From an uncultured Prevotellaceae bacterium (GTDB lineage: Bacteria > Bacteroidota > Bacteroidia > Bacteroidales > Bacteroidaceae), in contig CACZVN010000006.1 in the NCBI GenBank assembly GCA_902784615.1, forward strand, positions 97,827 through 161,826: a DNA stretch of 64,000 nt. The letters run 5' to 3'. Positions 1-8,227 of the stretch are shown here, piece by piece. Numbering within the stretch: position 1 is the first letter of the stretch; every line of letters begins with the position of its first letter. The notes under the pieces were generated by a model. The model did no database searches. It was not told where the DNA came from and saw only the letters and a program-made list of their open reading frames with translations. A program made the position numbers and the translations under genes.

Positions 1-953
1 CCGAGGGGCCCGAGATCGTGGTGCAGACAGACACCCTTGATCTTACGCGTCACACCATTCAGTTGGAAACCACCCTCCTTGGAACATTTCACCGTACGGA
101 TGCCAAAGCGCTGTGTGGTCTTGTCGAGCAACTGTCCGTCTTGGGTGTAGAGGATATGCGCATGATATAGATAAGGTGTCTCTGGAGTCCACAATTGGGG
201 ATTCTCCACCACGAAGGTGAAGGTCGCCTCACCCAGACGGTTGGCCTCTGTCGTATGCTGGTGCCCGATCACCTTTCCCTGGGCATCACACAGTTCCACC
301 TCATAGACAGGGCACTCAGCAGGCAGACTACCAGCACCTACGGTCACCTCCACAGTGGCCTTGCCGTCTTTCAGTTCCGTCGTGCGTATGAAGGTCTTCC
401 ACGGATCTATCCAGTCTGGTCCCGTCATGACGAGTGTCACAGGACGGTAGATACCAGCTCCTGGATACCAGCGCGAGCTCTCCTCCACATTCTGCAGATC
501 CACCTCCAACAGATTATCCCCAGCCTTCATAAATGGCGTGAGATCCACGCGGAAGGCATTGTAGCCATACGCCCAATAGCCCGCCTTCCTGCCATTAAGA
601 CTGACGACAGGCTCCGACATCGCACCGTCGAACACCAGTTCCGCATGACGGCAGTCCGCTGGTATCGTGATGATACGCCTGTAGTGTCCCTCTCCAATCC
701 ATGGTAGGGCACCCGAACGTCCACTCTTCTCCGTGGCCTCCGTCTCACCGTTCTGTTCGATGGCCACCACCTGCAAGTCCCATTTCTTATCGAAAGGTCC
801 GGCGATGGCCCAGTCGTGGGGCACACTGACGGTCTGCCACGTCTCTTTATCGTGACTGAATTGCCAGCCGTCGCTGAGGACGGTCTCCTGACGGTTCTGG
901 GCTGTGACGCATGATGCGAGGATGCATGCCAGGATGAGTAGTCTGCTTCTCAT
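1..953 (-). CDS. Glycoside hydrolase family 2 (beta-galactosidase-like), partial
   Basis: This is the N-terminal part of a secreted or lipid-anchored GH2 enzyme; the C-terminal part lies beyond the left edge. Translating the minus strand from the ATG at 953 gives an open frame of about 317 codons with no stop. It opens with a hydrophobic signal segment containing an LASC motif around residue 15, so lipidation is possible. The GH2 sugar-binding jelly roll follows, with features such as SVPHDWA, GxYRRxxxIP, W-YPGAGIYRPV and NPQLWTPETPYLY. Then comes the Ig-like domain and the start of the barrel region (RFGIRTVK, NGVTRKIKGVCLHHDLG). The catalytic glutamates are not in the window. It probably removes terminal sugars from plant or host glycans, but beta-galactosidase, glucuronidase and mannosidase cannot be told apart here. 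Confidence 0.88.
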   Translation of the reverse strand, partial: MRSRLLILACILASCVTAQNRQETVLSDGWQFSHDKETWQTVSVPHDWAIAGPFDKKWDLQVVAIEQNGETEATEKSGRSGALPWIGEGHYRRIITIPADCRHAELVFDGAMSEPVVSLNGRKAGYWAYGYNAFRVDLTPFMKAGDNLLEVDLQNVEESSRWYPGAGIYRPVTLVMTGPDWIDPWKTFIRTTELKDGKATVEVTVGAGSLPAECPVYEVELCDAQGKVIGHQHTTEANRLGEATFTFVVENPQLWTPETPYLYHAHILYTQDGQLLDKTTQRFGIRTVKCSKEGGFQLNGVTRKIKGVCLHHDLGPL

Positions 954-986
954 GTCGATTCTGTTTTTAGTGATTGATTTCCTGCG

Positions 987-994
987 CAAAGATA
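987..994 (-). promoter_or_regulatory. -7 box upstream of the GH2 gene
   Basis: Read on the minus strand this is TATCTTTG, the Bacteroidota -7 element, 33 bases before the GH2 start codon. No convincing TTTG -33 element is seen at the right distance. Confidence 0.6.
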
Positions 995-1011
995 CGAAAA
1001 ATTTTCGATTA

Positions 1012-1043
1012 TTTGCATATATGGCCGAATTTTATTACTTTTG
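1012..1043 (+). promoter_or_regulatory. Promoter P1 ahead of ilvD
   Basis: TTTG at 1012-1015, 20 bp, then TACTTTTG at 1036-1043. A transcript from here would carry a leader of roughly 160 bases before ilvD. That leader is G/C-rich and could form short hairpins such as GGCTT with AAGCC. No known riboswitch was recognised. Confidence 0.55.
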
Positions 1044-1122
1044 TCGCTCCCCTTGGGGCTTTCGAGGGTCACAAGCCAACGGTGATCATGGAGGCCTTCA
1101 CGGAGGCGGCAGAAGCCAAAAA

Positions 1123-1182
1123 ATGAAATTAATCGCCTTTTTTGTTGGTTTATTGGGATATTCTCCGTATTTTTGCACCTAA
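1123..1182 (+). CDS. Possible 19-residue leader peptide upstream of ilvD
   Basis: A small frame MKLIAFFVGLLGYSPYFCT ends 26 bases before ilvD. Five of its 19 residues are Leu, Ile or Val, which is what a branched-chain attenuation peptide would contain. Against this, no terminator hairpin lies between it and ilvD, and the P2 promoter -7 box lies inside its 3' end, so the frame may be fortuitous. It is listed only as a candidate. Confidence 0.22.
   Translation: MKLIAFFVGLLGYSPYFCT
1145..1175 (+). promoter_or_regulatory. Promoter P2 ahead of ilvD
   Basis: TTG at 1145-1147 and TATTTTTG at 1168-1175 with 20 bp between. The -7 box ends 33 bases before the ilvD ATG. It is probably the main start for the ilvDBN operon. 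Confidence 0.6.
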
Positions 1183-1208
1183 TTTTCGGAAATAAAACAG
1201 AATAAGAT

Positions 1209-3011
1209 ATGCGACATCAGTTAAGGAGTGCCGTCTGTACGGAGGGCAGGAGAATGGCCGGAGCCCGCGCTTTGTGGGTGGCTACGGGTATGAAGCACGA
1301 GCAGTTTGGCAAGCCTATCATTGCCATTGTCAACTCGTTTACCCAGTTCGTACCAGGCCATACGCACCTGCATGAGATCGGACAGATCGTACGCGAAGAG
1401 ATAGAGAAGATGGGCTGCTATGCGGCTGAGTTCAATACGATTGCCATCGACGATGGTATCGCCATGGGTCACGACGGCATGCTCTATTCACTGCCCTCGC
1501 GCGACATCATCGCCGACAGTGTGGAATACATGGTGAACGCCCATAAGGCCGACGCCATGATCTGTATCTCCAACTGCGACAAGGTGACGCCTGGTATGCT
1601 GATGGCCAGCATGCGACTGAACATCCCGACGGTGTTCTGCAGTGGTGGTCCCATGGAGGCAGGACGCTGGCGCGGTGAGAATGCCGACCTCATCACGGCG
1701 ATGGTGAAGGGTGCCGACCCCAGCGTCTCTGACGAGGAGATGAAGGAGATTGAGAGTTGTGCCTGTCCGGGCTGTGGCTCGTGCTCAGGCATGTTTACTG
1801 CCAACTCGATGAACTCCCTCACGGAGGCCATTGGTCTCTCACTGCCTGGTAACGGTACGATCCTCGCGACCCATACGAACCGCGTGGAACTGTTCAAGGC
1901 CGCTGCCCGTCAGGTGGTGAAGAATGCCTTTGCCTACTATGAGGACGGCGACGAGAGCGTGCTGCCGCGTAGCATTGCCACGCGTAAGGCCTTCCTCAAC
2001 GCCATGGCCCTCGATATCGCCATGGGCGGCTCCACGAATACCGTGCTCCATCTGTTGGCTGTGGCCCAGGAGGCTGGCACTGACTTTACGATGAAGGATA
2101 TCGATGCCCTGAGCCGTAAGGTGCCCTGTCTCTGCAAACTTGCCCCGAACACCCAGAAATACAGTGTTCAGGAGTGCGGACGTGCAGGTGGTATCCTCGG
2201 CATCCTGAATGAATTGAATAAAGGTGGTCTGATCGATGGCTCTGCTCCCCGTGTGGATGGCATGACGCTTGGTGAGGCCATGAAGAAATACAGTATTGTG
2301 GATGGTGCCGTTGATGCTGAGGCTAATCGTATCTATCAGACAGCCCCCGGTAACCGCTTCTCTACGAAGATGGGTTCCCAGTCAGAAGAGTGGGGCACCC
2401 TCGATACCGACCGTGCCGAGGGTTGTATCCGCGATCTCGCCCATGCCTATACCAAAGATGGCGGACTGGCCGTACTCTTTGGCAATATCGCACAGGACGG
2501 CTGTGTGGTGAAGACCGCAGGTGTCGATGAGGCACTGTGGCACTTCGAGGGTCCTGCCGTCTGCTTCGACTCCCAGGAAGATGCCTGTGAGGGTATCCTC
2601 GGCGGCAAGGTGAAGAGCGGCGACTGTGTGGTGATCACCCACGAGGGACCCAAGGGCGGTCCCGGTATGCAGGAGATGCTCTATCCCACGAGTTATATCA
2701 AGTCGATGCACCTCGGTAAGGAGTGCGCCCTGATCACCGATGGCCGTTTCTCAGGCGGTACCAGTGGTCTCTCCATCGGACATATCTCGCCCGAGGCTGC
2801 CAATGGCGGCAATATCGGCAAGATCAAGGATGGCGACATCATCGTGATCGATATCCCCAGCCGCAGCATCAGCGTGAAACTCTCCGACGAGGAACTCGCA
2901 GCCCGTCCGCAGCAGCCGCTGAAGCGCCACCGCGTAGTCTCCAAGGCCCTGCGCGCCTATGCCCAGAGCGTCTCCAGTGCCGACAAGGGTGGCGTGAGAA
3001 TCATAGATTAA
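1209..3011 (+). CDS. ilvD: Dihydroxy-acid dehydratase
   Basis: IlvD dehydrates 2,3-dihydroxy-isovalerate and 2,3-dihydroxy-3-methylvalerate to the keto acids that become valine and isoleucine; it is a cytoplasmic Fe-S enzyme. The 600-residue product shows the family's cluster motifs CDKVTPG (about residue 123) and [19 protein letters not shown] (about 184-202), plus [12 protein letters not shown], and the C-terminal [12 protein letters not shown] and [14 protein letters not shown]. The length is typical. It is first in ilvD-ilvB-ilvN and is separated from ilvB by a spacer made of heptamer repeats. ilvC, which often lies in such operons, is not in this window. Confidence 0.97.
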   Translation: MRHQLRSAVCTEGRRMAGARALWVATGMKHEQFGKPIIAIVNSFTQFVPGHTHLHEIGQIVREEIEKMGCYAAEFNTIAIDDGIAMGHDGMLYSLPSRDIIADSVEYMVNAHKADAMICISNCDKVTPGMLMASMRLNIPTVFCSGGPMEAGRWRGENADLITAMVKGADPSVSDEEMKEIESCACPGCGSCSGMFTANSMNSLTEAIGLSLPGNGTILATHTNRVELFKAAARQVVKNAFAYYEDGDESVLPRSIATRKAFLNAMALDIAMGGSTNTVLHLLAVAQEAGTDFTMKDIDALSRKVPCLCKLAPNTQKYSVQECGRAGGILGILNELNKGGLIDGSAPRVDGMTLGEAMKKYSIVDGAVDAEANRIYQTAPGNRFSTKMGSQSEEWGTLDTDRAEGCIRDLAHAYTKDGGLAVLFGNIAQDGCVVKTAGVDEALWHFEGPAVCFDSQEDACEGILGGKVKSGDCVVITHEGPKGGPGMQEMLYPTSYIKSMHLGKECALITDGRFSGGTSGLSIGHISPEAANGGNIGKIKDGDIIVIDIPSRSISVKLSDEELAARPQQPLKRHRVVSKALRAYAQSVSSADKGGVRIID

Positions 3012-3048
3012 TTGATAATTGACAATTGATAATTGATAATTTATATCG
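3009..3048 (+). repeat. TAATTGA heptamer spacer, ilvD-ilvB
   Basis: The whole spacer consists of five tandem heptamers (TAATTGA three times, one CAATTGA, one TAATTTA) and a short tail. The first unit includes the ilvD stop codon. The period of seven places TAA and TGA stops in several frames just before ilvB. Confidence 0.8.
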
Positions 3049-4758
3049 ATGTTGAAAGATAGAATAACAGGCTCAAAGGCGCTGATGCGGGCGTTGCAGG
3101 CCGAGGGGGTGAAGACCATCTTCGGATACCCTGGTGGCTCGATCATGCCCGTCTATGACGCCCTCTACGACTACACCCGTGGTCAGAAGAAGTGCTTCGA
3201 CCATATCCTCGTGCGTCACGAACAGGGCGCCACCCATGCCGCCGAGGGCTATGCCCGCGTCTCAGGTCAGGTAGGTGTGGCCCTGGTGACCAGTGGCCCC
3301 GGTGTCACCAACACGCTGACGGGTGTGGCCGATGCCATGCTCGACTCCACGCCCATCGTGGTCATCGCAGGTCAGGTGCCCATCGGTGCCCTTGGTACCG
3401 ATGCCTTCCAGGAGGTCGATCTCGTGGGTGTGTCGCAGCCAATCTCGAAGTGGAGTTATCAGATCCGTCATGCCGAGGATGTGGCGTGGGCCGTGAGCCG
3501 TGCGTTCTACATCGCCCGTACGGGTCGTCCTGGTCCTGTGGTGCTCGACTTTGCCAAGAATGCCCAGGTCGAGGAGATCGACTGGGAGCCGTGTAAGGTC
3601 GATTTCGTGCGTTCCTACGTGCCCTATCCGAAACTCGATGCAGAGGCCGTGCGTCAGGCTGCCGAACTGATCAACCATGCCAAGAAACCGCTGGCCCTCG
3701 TAGGACAGGGCGTCGAACTCGGCAATGCCCATCAGGAACTCGTGCGCTTCCTCGAGAAGGCCGATATCCCTGCAGGCCGTACGATGCTCGGACTCTCCGC
3801 ACTGCCCTCCACCCATCCGCTGAATGTCGGTATGCTGGGCATGCACGGCAACTATGCGCCCAACCTGAAGGAGCAGGAGTGCGACGTGCTGATCGCCATC
3901 GGCATGCGCTTCTCCGACCGTGTGACGGGTAATCTGAAGACCTACGCCAAGCAGGCAAAGATCATCCATCTCGATATCGACCGCAGTGAGATCGACAAGT
4001 GCGTGAAGACCGATGTGGCCGTGGTGGCCGACTGTAAGGAGTCGTTGCCCGCCATCACCGCGCTGCTCGAGAAGGCCGACCATCAGGCCTGGCGCGACTC
4101 TTTCAAGCCGCTGATGGAGAAGGAGCGCACGAAGGTCATCGAACCCGCCATCCATCCGAAGGAAGGTCCGCTGCTCATGGGCGAGGTCGTCCATGCCGTG
4201 GCCGAACAGGCACCTGATAATGCCATCCTCGTCACCGATGTCGGTCAGAACCAGCTCTTCGCCACCCGTTACTTCAAGTACCACCATAAGCGCAGCATCT
4301 GCACCAGTGGCGGTCTCGGTACGATGGGCTACGGCATGCCCGCCGCCATCGGCGCCACCTTCGCCGCTCCCGAGCGCACCGTCTGCTGCTTCATGGGCGA
4401 CGGCGGTTTCCAGATGTGCATCGAGGAACTCGGCACCATCATGGAGCAGAAGGCACCCGTGAAGATGATCCTGATGAACAACCACTATCTGGGCAACGTG
4501 CGCCAGTGGCAGGATATGTTCTGGCTGCGCCGCAAGTCGTTTACCAAGATGATGAACCCCGACTACGCGATGATTGCCCGTGGCTATGGCATTCCCTACC
4601 AGGCTGTCACGGAGCGCCAGGATCTGGCCGCTGCCATCAGTCAGATGCTATCGACCGACGGTCCGTTTATCCTCGAGTGTGCCATCATGGAAGAGGACAA
4701 CGTGCTGCCGATGACGCCTCCAGGCATGGATATTGATAAAATGATGTTGGAAATATAA
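3049..4758 (+). CDS. ilvB: Acetolactate synthase, large subunit
   Basis: This thiamine-diphosphate enzyme condenses two pyruvates, or pyruvate and 2-ketobutyrate, in the first common step of branched-chain amino acid synthesis. The 569 residues show the N-terminal ThDP half (GYPGGSIMPVYDAL, HEQGATHAAEGYAR with the catalytic Glu, TSGPGVTNTLTGVADAMLDS), the central FAD-binding domain, and the C-terminal ThDP site (GGLGTMGYGMPAAIGA, then GDGGFQMCIEELGT). The length is normal. It is followed 20 bp later by its regulatory subunit, so the two are surely co-expressed. Confidence 0.97.
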   Translation: MLKDRITGSKALMRALQAEGVKTIFGYPGGSIMPVYDALYDYTRGQKKCFDHILVRHEQGATHAAEGYARVSGQVGVALVTSGPGVTNTLTGVADAMLDSTPIVVIAGQVPIGALGTDAFQEVDLVGVSQPISKWSYQIRHAEDVAWAVSRAFYIARTGRPGPVVLDFAKNAQVEEIDWEPCKVDFVRSYVPYPKLDAEAVRQAAELINHAKKPLALVGQGVELGNAHQELVRFLEKADIPAGRTMLGLSALPSTHPLNVGMLGMHGNYAPNLKEQECDVLIAIGMRFSDRVTGNLKTYAKQAKIIHLDIDRSEIDKCVKTDVAVVADCKESLPAITALLEKADHQAWRDSFKPLMEKERTKVIEPAIHPKEGPLLMGEVVHAVAEQAPDNAILVTDVGQNQLFATRYFKYHHKRSICTSGGLGTMGYGMPAAIGATFAAPERTVCCFMGDGGFQMCIEELGTIMEQKAPVKMILMNNHYLGNVRQWQDMFWLRRKSFTKMMNPDYAMIARGYGIPYQAVTERQDLAAAISQMLSTDGPFILECAIMEEDNVLPMTPPGMDIDKMMLEI

Positions 4759-4781
4759 TGTTTAATGTTTAATCTTTAATG
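4756..4781 (+). repeat. TTTAATG heptamer spacer, ilvB-ilvN
   Basis: From the ilvB stop to the ilvN start the DNA is heptamers of the type TAATGTT, TAATGTT, TAATCTT, ending in TAATG. Almost every unit holds an overlapping stop/start (TAATG), and the last ATG is the ilvN start. The same spacer occurs on the minus strand at 10432-10464. Confidence 0.85.
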
Positions 4782-5315
4782 GAAAAGAAACTATATACAT
4801 TGCTCGTTTATTCCGAGAACGTGGCGGGTATCCTGAATCAGGTGACGGCCGTCTTCACGCGCCGTCAGGTGAACATCGAGAGCCTGAACGTGTCGGCCTC
4901 CAGCATCCCCGGCGTGCATAAATACACCATCACCGCCTGGAGCGATGAGGACCAGATTATCAAGATTGCCCATCAGATCGAGAAGAAGATCGACGTGGTG
5001 AAGGCCAACTACTTCACCGACGACCAACTGTTCATCCGTGAGTCGGGCCTCTATAAGCTTGCCACGCCGATGGTGCTCGACAATCCCGAGATCTCACGTA
5101 CCATCCGCCGTTTCCAGGCCAGCATCATCGAGGTGAACCCCACCTATACCATTGTCCAGATGCACGGCGTCACCGAGGATATCATCTCGCTCTACCGTGC
5201 CCTCGACACCTTCGGCTGCGTGCTGCAATACACGCGCTCCGGCCGCATCGCCGTCACCCGTGGCATGCAGGAGCAGGTCAGCGAGTTCCTCGAACAGCGC
5301 GAACAAAACGTCTGA
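4779..5315 (+). CDS. ilvN: Acetolactate synthase, small (regulatory) subunit
   Basis: Regulatory partner of IlvB that stimulates activity and normally confers valine feedback control. The 178 residues begin with an ACT domain (LYTLLVYSENVAGILNQV, then RRQVNIESLNVSAS). A second ACT-like half follows (ARFQ-type region RTIRRFQASIIEVNP, then DIISLYRALDTFGCVLQYTRSGR). The ATG overlaps the last TAA of the heptamer spacer, suggesting translational coupling with ilvB. A strong terminator follows 25 bp downstream, closing the operon. Confidence 0.94.
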   Translation: MEKKLYTLLVYSENVAGILNQVTAVFTRRQVNIESLNVSASSIPGVHKYTITAWSDEDQIIKIAHQIEKKIDVVKANYFTDDQLFIRESGLYKLATPMVLDNPEISRTIRRFQASIIEVNPTYTIVQMHGVTEDIISLYRALDTFGCVLQYTRSGRIAVTRGMQEQVSEFLEQREQNV

Positions 5316-5340
5316 AGAATATCCGGAAGCAAAAGATTTA

Positions 5341-5376
5341 AGGAAAATAGCGGAATTCAGCTATTTTCCTTAATTA
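5341..5376 (+). terminator. Terminator after ilvN
   Basis: An 11-bp perfect stem (AGGAAAATAGC with its complement), an 8-base loop, then a T/A-rich tail. It ends the ilvDBN operon. Confidence 0.8.
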
Positions 5377-5379
5377 TTA

Positions 5380-5411
5380 TTTGTATGTTTCGGAAAAAAT
5401 GCTTATCTTTG
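5380..5411 (+). promoter_or_regulatory. Promoter of the FimB/Mfa2-like gene
   Basis: TTTG at 5380-5383, 20 bp, then TATCTTTG at 5404-5411; the start codon is 38 bases further. Confidence 0.75.
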
Positions 5412-5449
5412 CAGCGATAATTGATTTGTTTCACTTAAATATTAACATT

Positions 5450-6334
5450 ATGAAGAACAAATGCTTCAGCTATGTTTTGACATGTGTGTGTGGTTTGATG
5501 CTCTGTGTGGCATCGTGTGAGAAAATGACTGTCAATAAGGAGGGTCCTGGCGATGATGCGAACGTGCGCCTCAGCATCAGCCGTATCGAACAGACACCCT
5601 TTAATGCGACGAGGGCCTTGGTGGCTGATGTGTGCTCGCGGATCAGTTTCTTGGTCTATGACAGTAGTGGGAACCGGATCAGAAAAGAAGACCAGCAGGC
5701 AGAGGATGAGGATTTTGGACAGGTGGGTTTCATGCTGGCGAAAGGGCATTACTTCCTCGTGGTCACGGCGCATAGCGGAGAGGGTAATCCCACCTCTACT
5801 GATGCTCAGAGAATTGCTTTCACCAACAAGACGGGTTTCACGGACACGTTTCTCTACGCCGACAGTCTGACGGTGGGTGATACGGATGTGGAGCGCTTAC
5901 TGACTTTGAAACGTATTGTCGCGATGGTGAGGTTTGTCCCATACGATGCTGTTCCTGCTCAAGCTGATAGCATCCGCTTTTATTATACTGGCGGTTCAGG
6001 AACCTTCGATGCTGTCGCAGGTGGATGGGGCACGGTTAACTCGAAGCAGATGCAGTGGTATGGGCTCACTCATAGGGAAAAGAAATTCGAGATTTACACG
6101 ATTCCCCATGTGGGTGACGACGATCATTTGGATGTGCAGGTGAATACCTATTGCGGGAATGCAAGCGATGTTTCTATCGTCAGTGAGTGCGAGATAACAG
6201 GGATACCTGTGAAGCGTAATCACATCACAACATGTAGAGGATACCTTTTTTCTCCTGTATATCAGCAGAAATTCAACATCACAATCGACGATGTGTGGGA
6301 CAACGACTCGATTGTTTTTAATATCAATGAATAA
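5450..6334 (+). CDS. FimB/Mfa2-like fimbrial anchor lipoprotein
   Basis: A 294-residue lipoprotein resembling the FimB/Mfa2 family, which anchors or caps type V fimbriae of Bacteroidales on the outer membrane. The signal peptide ends in LCVASC (Cys near residue 23). The body has the beta-rich fimbrillin look: VRLSISRIEQTPF, ISFLVYDSSGN, KGHYFLVVTAHSG, LTLKRIVAMVRFVPYDAVP. The start at 5450 was chosen because an in-frame upstream start would precede the promoter. A promoter lies before it and a strong terminator after, so it is a single-gene unit; no fimbrillin shaft gene is adjacent. Family assignment is by overall look rather than an exact motif. Confidence 0.65.
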   Translation: MKNKCFSYVLTCVCGLMLCVASCEKMTVNKEGPGDDANVRLSISRIEQTPFNATRALVADVCSRISFLVYDSSGNRIRKEDQQAEDEDFGQVGFMLAKGHYFLVVTAHSGEGNPTSTDAQRIAFTNKTGFTDTFLYADSLTVGDTDVERLLTLKRIVAMVRFVPYDAVPAQADSIRFYYTGGSGTFDAVAGGWGTVNSKQMQWYGLTHREKKFEIYTIPHVGDDDHLDVQVNTYCGNASDVSIVSECEITGIPVKRNHITTCRGYLFSPVYQQKFNITIDDVWDNDSIVFNINE

Positions 6335-6338
6335 TAAG

Positions 6339-6375
6339 AAAAAAGCCGAAAGTGTTTTTCTTTCGGCTTTTTTTT
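6339..6375 (+). terminator. Terminator after the FimB/Mfa2-like gene
   Basis: Perfect stem AAAGCCGAAAG / CTTTCGGCTTT with a short T-rich loop and a run of T residues. Confidence 0.9.
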
Positions 6376-6425
6376 GTTCCTTTGGCTTTGCCGGAGGTAC
6401 TCACGCTTGGAAAAATCCAAATAAA

Positions 6426-6457
6426 TTTGGTTTTTCGCCCGCTTATTCGTACCTTTG
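6426..6457 (+). promoter_or_regulatory. Promoter of the serine acetyltransferase gene
   Basis: TTTG 6426-6429, 20 bp, TACCTTTG 6450-6457. The in-frame TTG at 6455 is part of this -7 box, which rules it out as a start codon. Confidence 0.8.
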
Positions 6458-6487
6458 CCCCCAGAAACCTACAAAGACTTAGTGACG

Positions 6488-7408
6488 ATGGACAAGAAAT
6501 CGATGAACGACGCGGTGAAGCGCAACGTGGCGCAACTGTCGAAACACTCGGAGAGGGAGGTGAGCATGATGCCCGCCACCGAGGCCCCGCTGCCCTCAGT
6601 GGAGATGGTGAAGCAGATCGTGACGCTCGTGAAGAGCATCATCTTCCCGGACTACTTCCAGAAACGCCAGCCCGACGAGGCGATACGCTCATACTACATC
6701 GGCGTACACATGGAGGAACTGCTGACGCTGCTCACGAAGCAGATAGCACACGGACTGCAGTTCTGCGAAGATTGCGACAAGCCCCGCACGAAGGCGGAGG
6801 TGTATGACGAGGCGGAGCACCTGGCCGTGGAGTTCCTCGACGCACTGCCCGAGATCAAAAGGCTGCTCTATACCGACGTGCAGGCGATGTTCGACAACGA
6901 CCCTGCGGCGCCTAACTACGGCGAGGTGATCTTCTGCTACCCCGTGATGAACACGATGACGCACTACCGCATGGCCCACAAACTGCACGAGCTGAGGGTG
7001 CCCGTGATACCGAGGATCATCACCGAACTGGCGCACTCGAAGACGGGTATCGACATCCATCCGGGGGCGCAGATTGGTGAGTACTTCTCCATCGACCACG
7101 GCACGGGCGTGGTGATCGGAGAGACGACGATCATCGGCAACCACGTGTCGCTGTACCAGGGCGTGACCCTGGGTGCGAAGAGCTTTAAGTACGACGAGCA
7201 GGGGAATATGCTGAACGTGCCGCGACATCCGATCATCGAGGACAACGTGACGGTGTATTCGAATGCCTCGATCCTGGGACGCATCACCATCGGACACGAC
7301 TCGGTGATAGGTGGTAACATCTGGCTGACGCACAGCGTGCCACCGTATTCGAGGATCCTGCAGAGCAAAGCGATTGATGCTGGCTTCCAAGACGGAGCGG
7401 GGATATGA
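6488..7408 (+). CDS. cysE: Serine O-acetyltransferase
   Basis: Transfers acetyl from acetyl-CoA to L-serine, giving O-acetylserine for cysteine synthesis in the cytoplasm. The C-terminal third has the left-handed beta-helix typical of CysE/EpsC: GIDIHPGAQIGEYFSIDHGTG (catalytic His-Asp region), VVIGETTIIGNHVSLYQGVT and SILGRITIGHDSVIGGN. The helical N-terminal domain is long, giving 306 residues as in the EpsC-like branch. The ATG at 6488 lies 30 bases after the -7 box. A TTAAACA-type repeat and a terminator follow the stop. Confidence 0.93.
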   Translation: MDKKSMNDAVKRNVAQLSKHSEREVSMMPATEAPLPSVEMVKQIVTLVKSIIFPDYFQKRQPDEAIRSYYIGVHMEELLTLLTKQIAHGLQFCEDCDKPRTKAEVYDEAEHLAVEFLDALPEIKRLLYTDVQAMFDNDPAAPNYGEVIFCYPVMNTMTHYRMAHKLHELRVPVIPRIITELAHSKTGIDIHPGAQIGEYFSIDHGTGVVIGETTIIGNHVSLYQGVTLGAKSFKYDEQGNMLNVPRHPIIEDNVTVYSNASILGRITIGHDSVIGGNIWLTHSVPPYSRILQSKAIDAGFQDGAGI

Positions 7409-7450
7409 CATTAAACATTAAAGATTAAACATTAAACATTAAACATTAAA
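7409..7450 (+). repeat. CATTAAA heptamer array after cysE
   Basis: About six tandem heptamers of the CATTAAA type (one variant GATTAAA) start directly after the stop codon. It is the same element, in opposite orientation, as the ilvB-ilvN spacer. Confidence 0.8.
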
Positions 7451-7452
7451 TA

Positions 7453-7485
7453 AAAATGGCTTCCTATTCGGAAGCCATTTTTTTG
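7453..7485. terminator. Bidirectional terminator, cysE / W-Y-D lipoprotein
   Basis: Stem AAATGGCTTCC / GGAAGCCATTT with a 5-base loop and T tracts on both sides. It overlaps the stop and last codons of the minus-strand lipoprotein gene, so coding sequence forms the stem. Confidence 0.85.
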
Positions 7486-8099
7486 AGGGCCTTGGCGAAC
7501 TTGCCGGTGGCGAAACTCTTGCCGTTGTCGCTGATGTAGGTGTCGTCGGTGTTGGCGGCATCGCCATCGGCAGCGCGGGTGCGAGCCCAGTAGCGGTCGT
7601 AGTAGCCATCGTAGTAGTCCCAGTCCCAATAGGTGTTGTCGAGGTCGAACTCGTAGGCGCGGTTGTCCCAGTCGTACATCACGCCGTGGAAGTGGGAGCG
7701 GCTGATGCTGTAGTCGCGCCAGTCGATGCGCACATCGTTCCAGTCGGGATCGTCGTAGTCGATGTAGATATCGCCGTTGCGCACTTCCCAGCGGAAGGAG
7801 CAGTAGGCGTAGTTACCCCTGCGGTCGTAGATGTCGTAATCGACTTCGGAACCGTAACCCCAGGTGGCGTAGCCGTAGCTGTCGTAGCCGCCAGCCTCGA
7901 AGCGCCAGACGGTGTGATAATCGCCATCCTTTACAAACTCGCCCCAGCGGTTCTCGTAGTAGGTGCCCAGATAGCCTTCCCAACTGCCGTAGGTGAGGTA
8001 GTTGGCAACGTACTCGTCGTCATCGTATCTCCAGTCGCAGCTGCTCAGGGTGATTCCTGCGAGCATCAGCATCATAGCGTAGTAGAAAATCTTCTTCAT
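7464..8099 (-). CDS. Trp/Tyr/Asp-rich lipoprotein of unknown function
   Basis: A 211-residue predicted lipoprotein: signal segment MKKIFYYAMMLMLAGITLSSC, then a mature part remarkably rich in W, Y and D (for example DNTYWDWDYYDGYYDRYW). No domain was recognised. The composition suggests a beta-rich, aromatic, acidic surface that could bind polymers or cations, but that is inference. Its own promoter lies at 8149-8180 and its terminator overlaps the stop codon, so it is a single-gene unit. The codon use is ordinary and the signal peptide is intact, so the reading is sound although the function is not known. Confidence 0.8.
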   Translation of the reverse strand: MKKIFYYAMMLMLAGITLSSCDWRYDDDEYVANYLTYGSWEGYLGTYYENRWGEFVKDGDYHTVWRFEAGGYDSYGYATWGYGSEVDYDIYDRRGNYAYCSFRWEVRNGDIYIDYDDPDWNDVRIDWRDYSISRSHFHGVMYDWDNRAYEFDLDNTYWDWDYYDGYYDRYWARTRAADGDAANTDDTYISDNGKSFATGKFAKALKKMASE

Positions 8100-8148
8100 A
8101 ACCGTATCTCCTATTCTTTACGTTAGACATTTTTTCTTTTTGACACTG

Positions 8149-8180
8149 CAAAGGTAGGGATAATTCCCATACGGTGCAAA
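8149..8180 (-). promoter_or_regulatory. Promoter of the W/Y/D-rich lipoprotein
   Basis: On the minus strand, TTTG (8180-8177), 20 bp, TACCTTTG (8156-8149). The -7 box ends 49 bases before the start codon. Confidence 0.8.
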
Positions 8181-8227
8181 TGAAAATGCCTATTCGTGGG
8201 TAGGGTTTTCCCTATTCCTGCTGCTGG

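Noticed and set aside
904-1182. A 92-residue plus-strand frame before ilvD
   Set aside because: It begins inside the GH2 signal peptide region and crosses promoters on both strands; only its last 19 codons are considered, as a possible leader peptide.
3262-4485. A 407-residue open frame on the minus strand inside ilvB
   Set aside because: It is antisense to a certain gene; its His/Asp/Gly-rich product is the usual shadow of a codon-biased gene and it has no promoter or family likeness.
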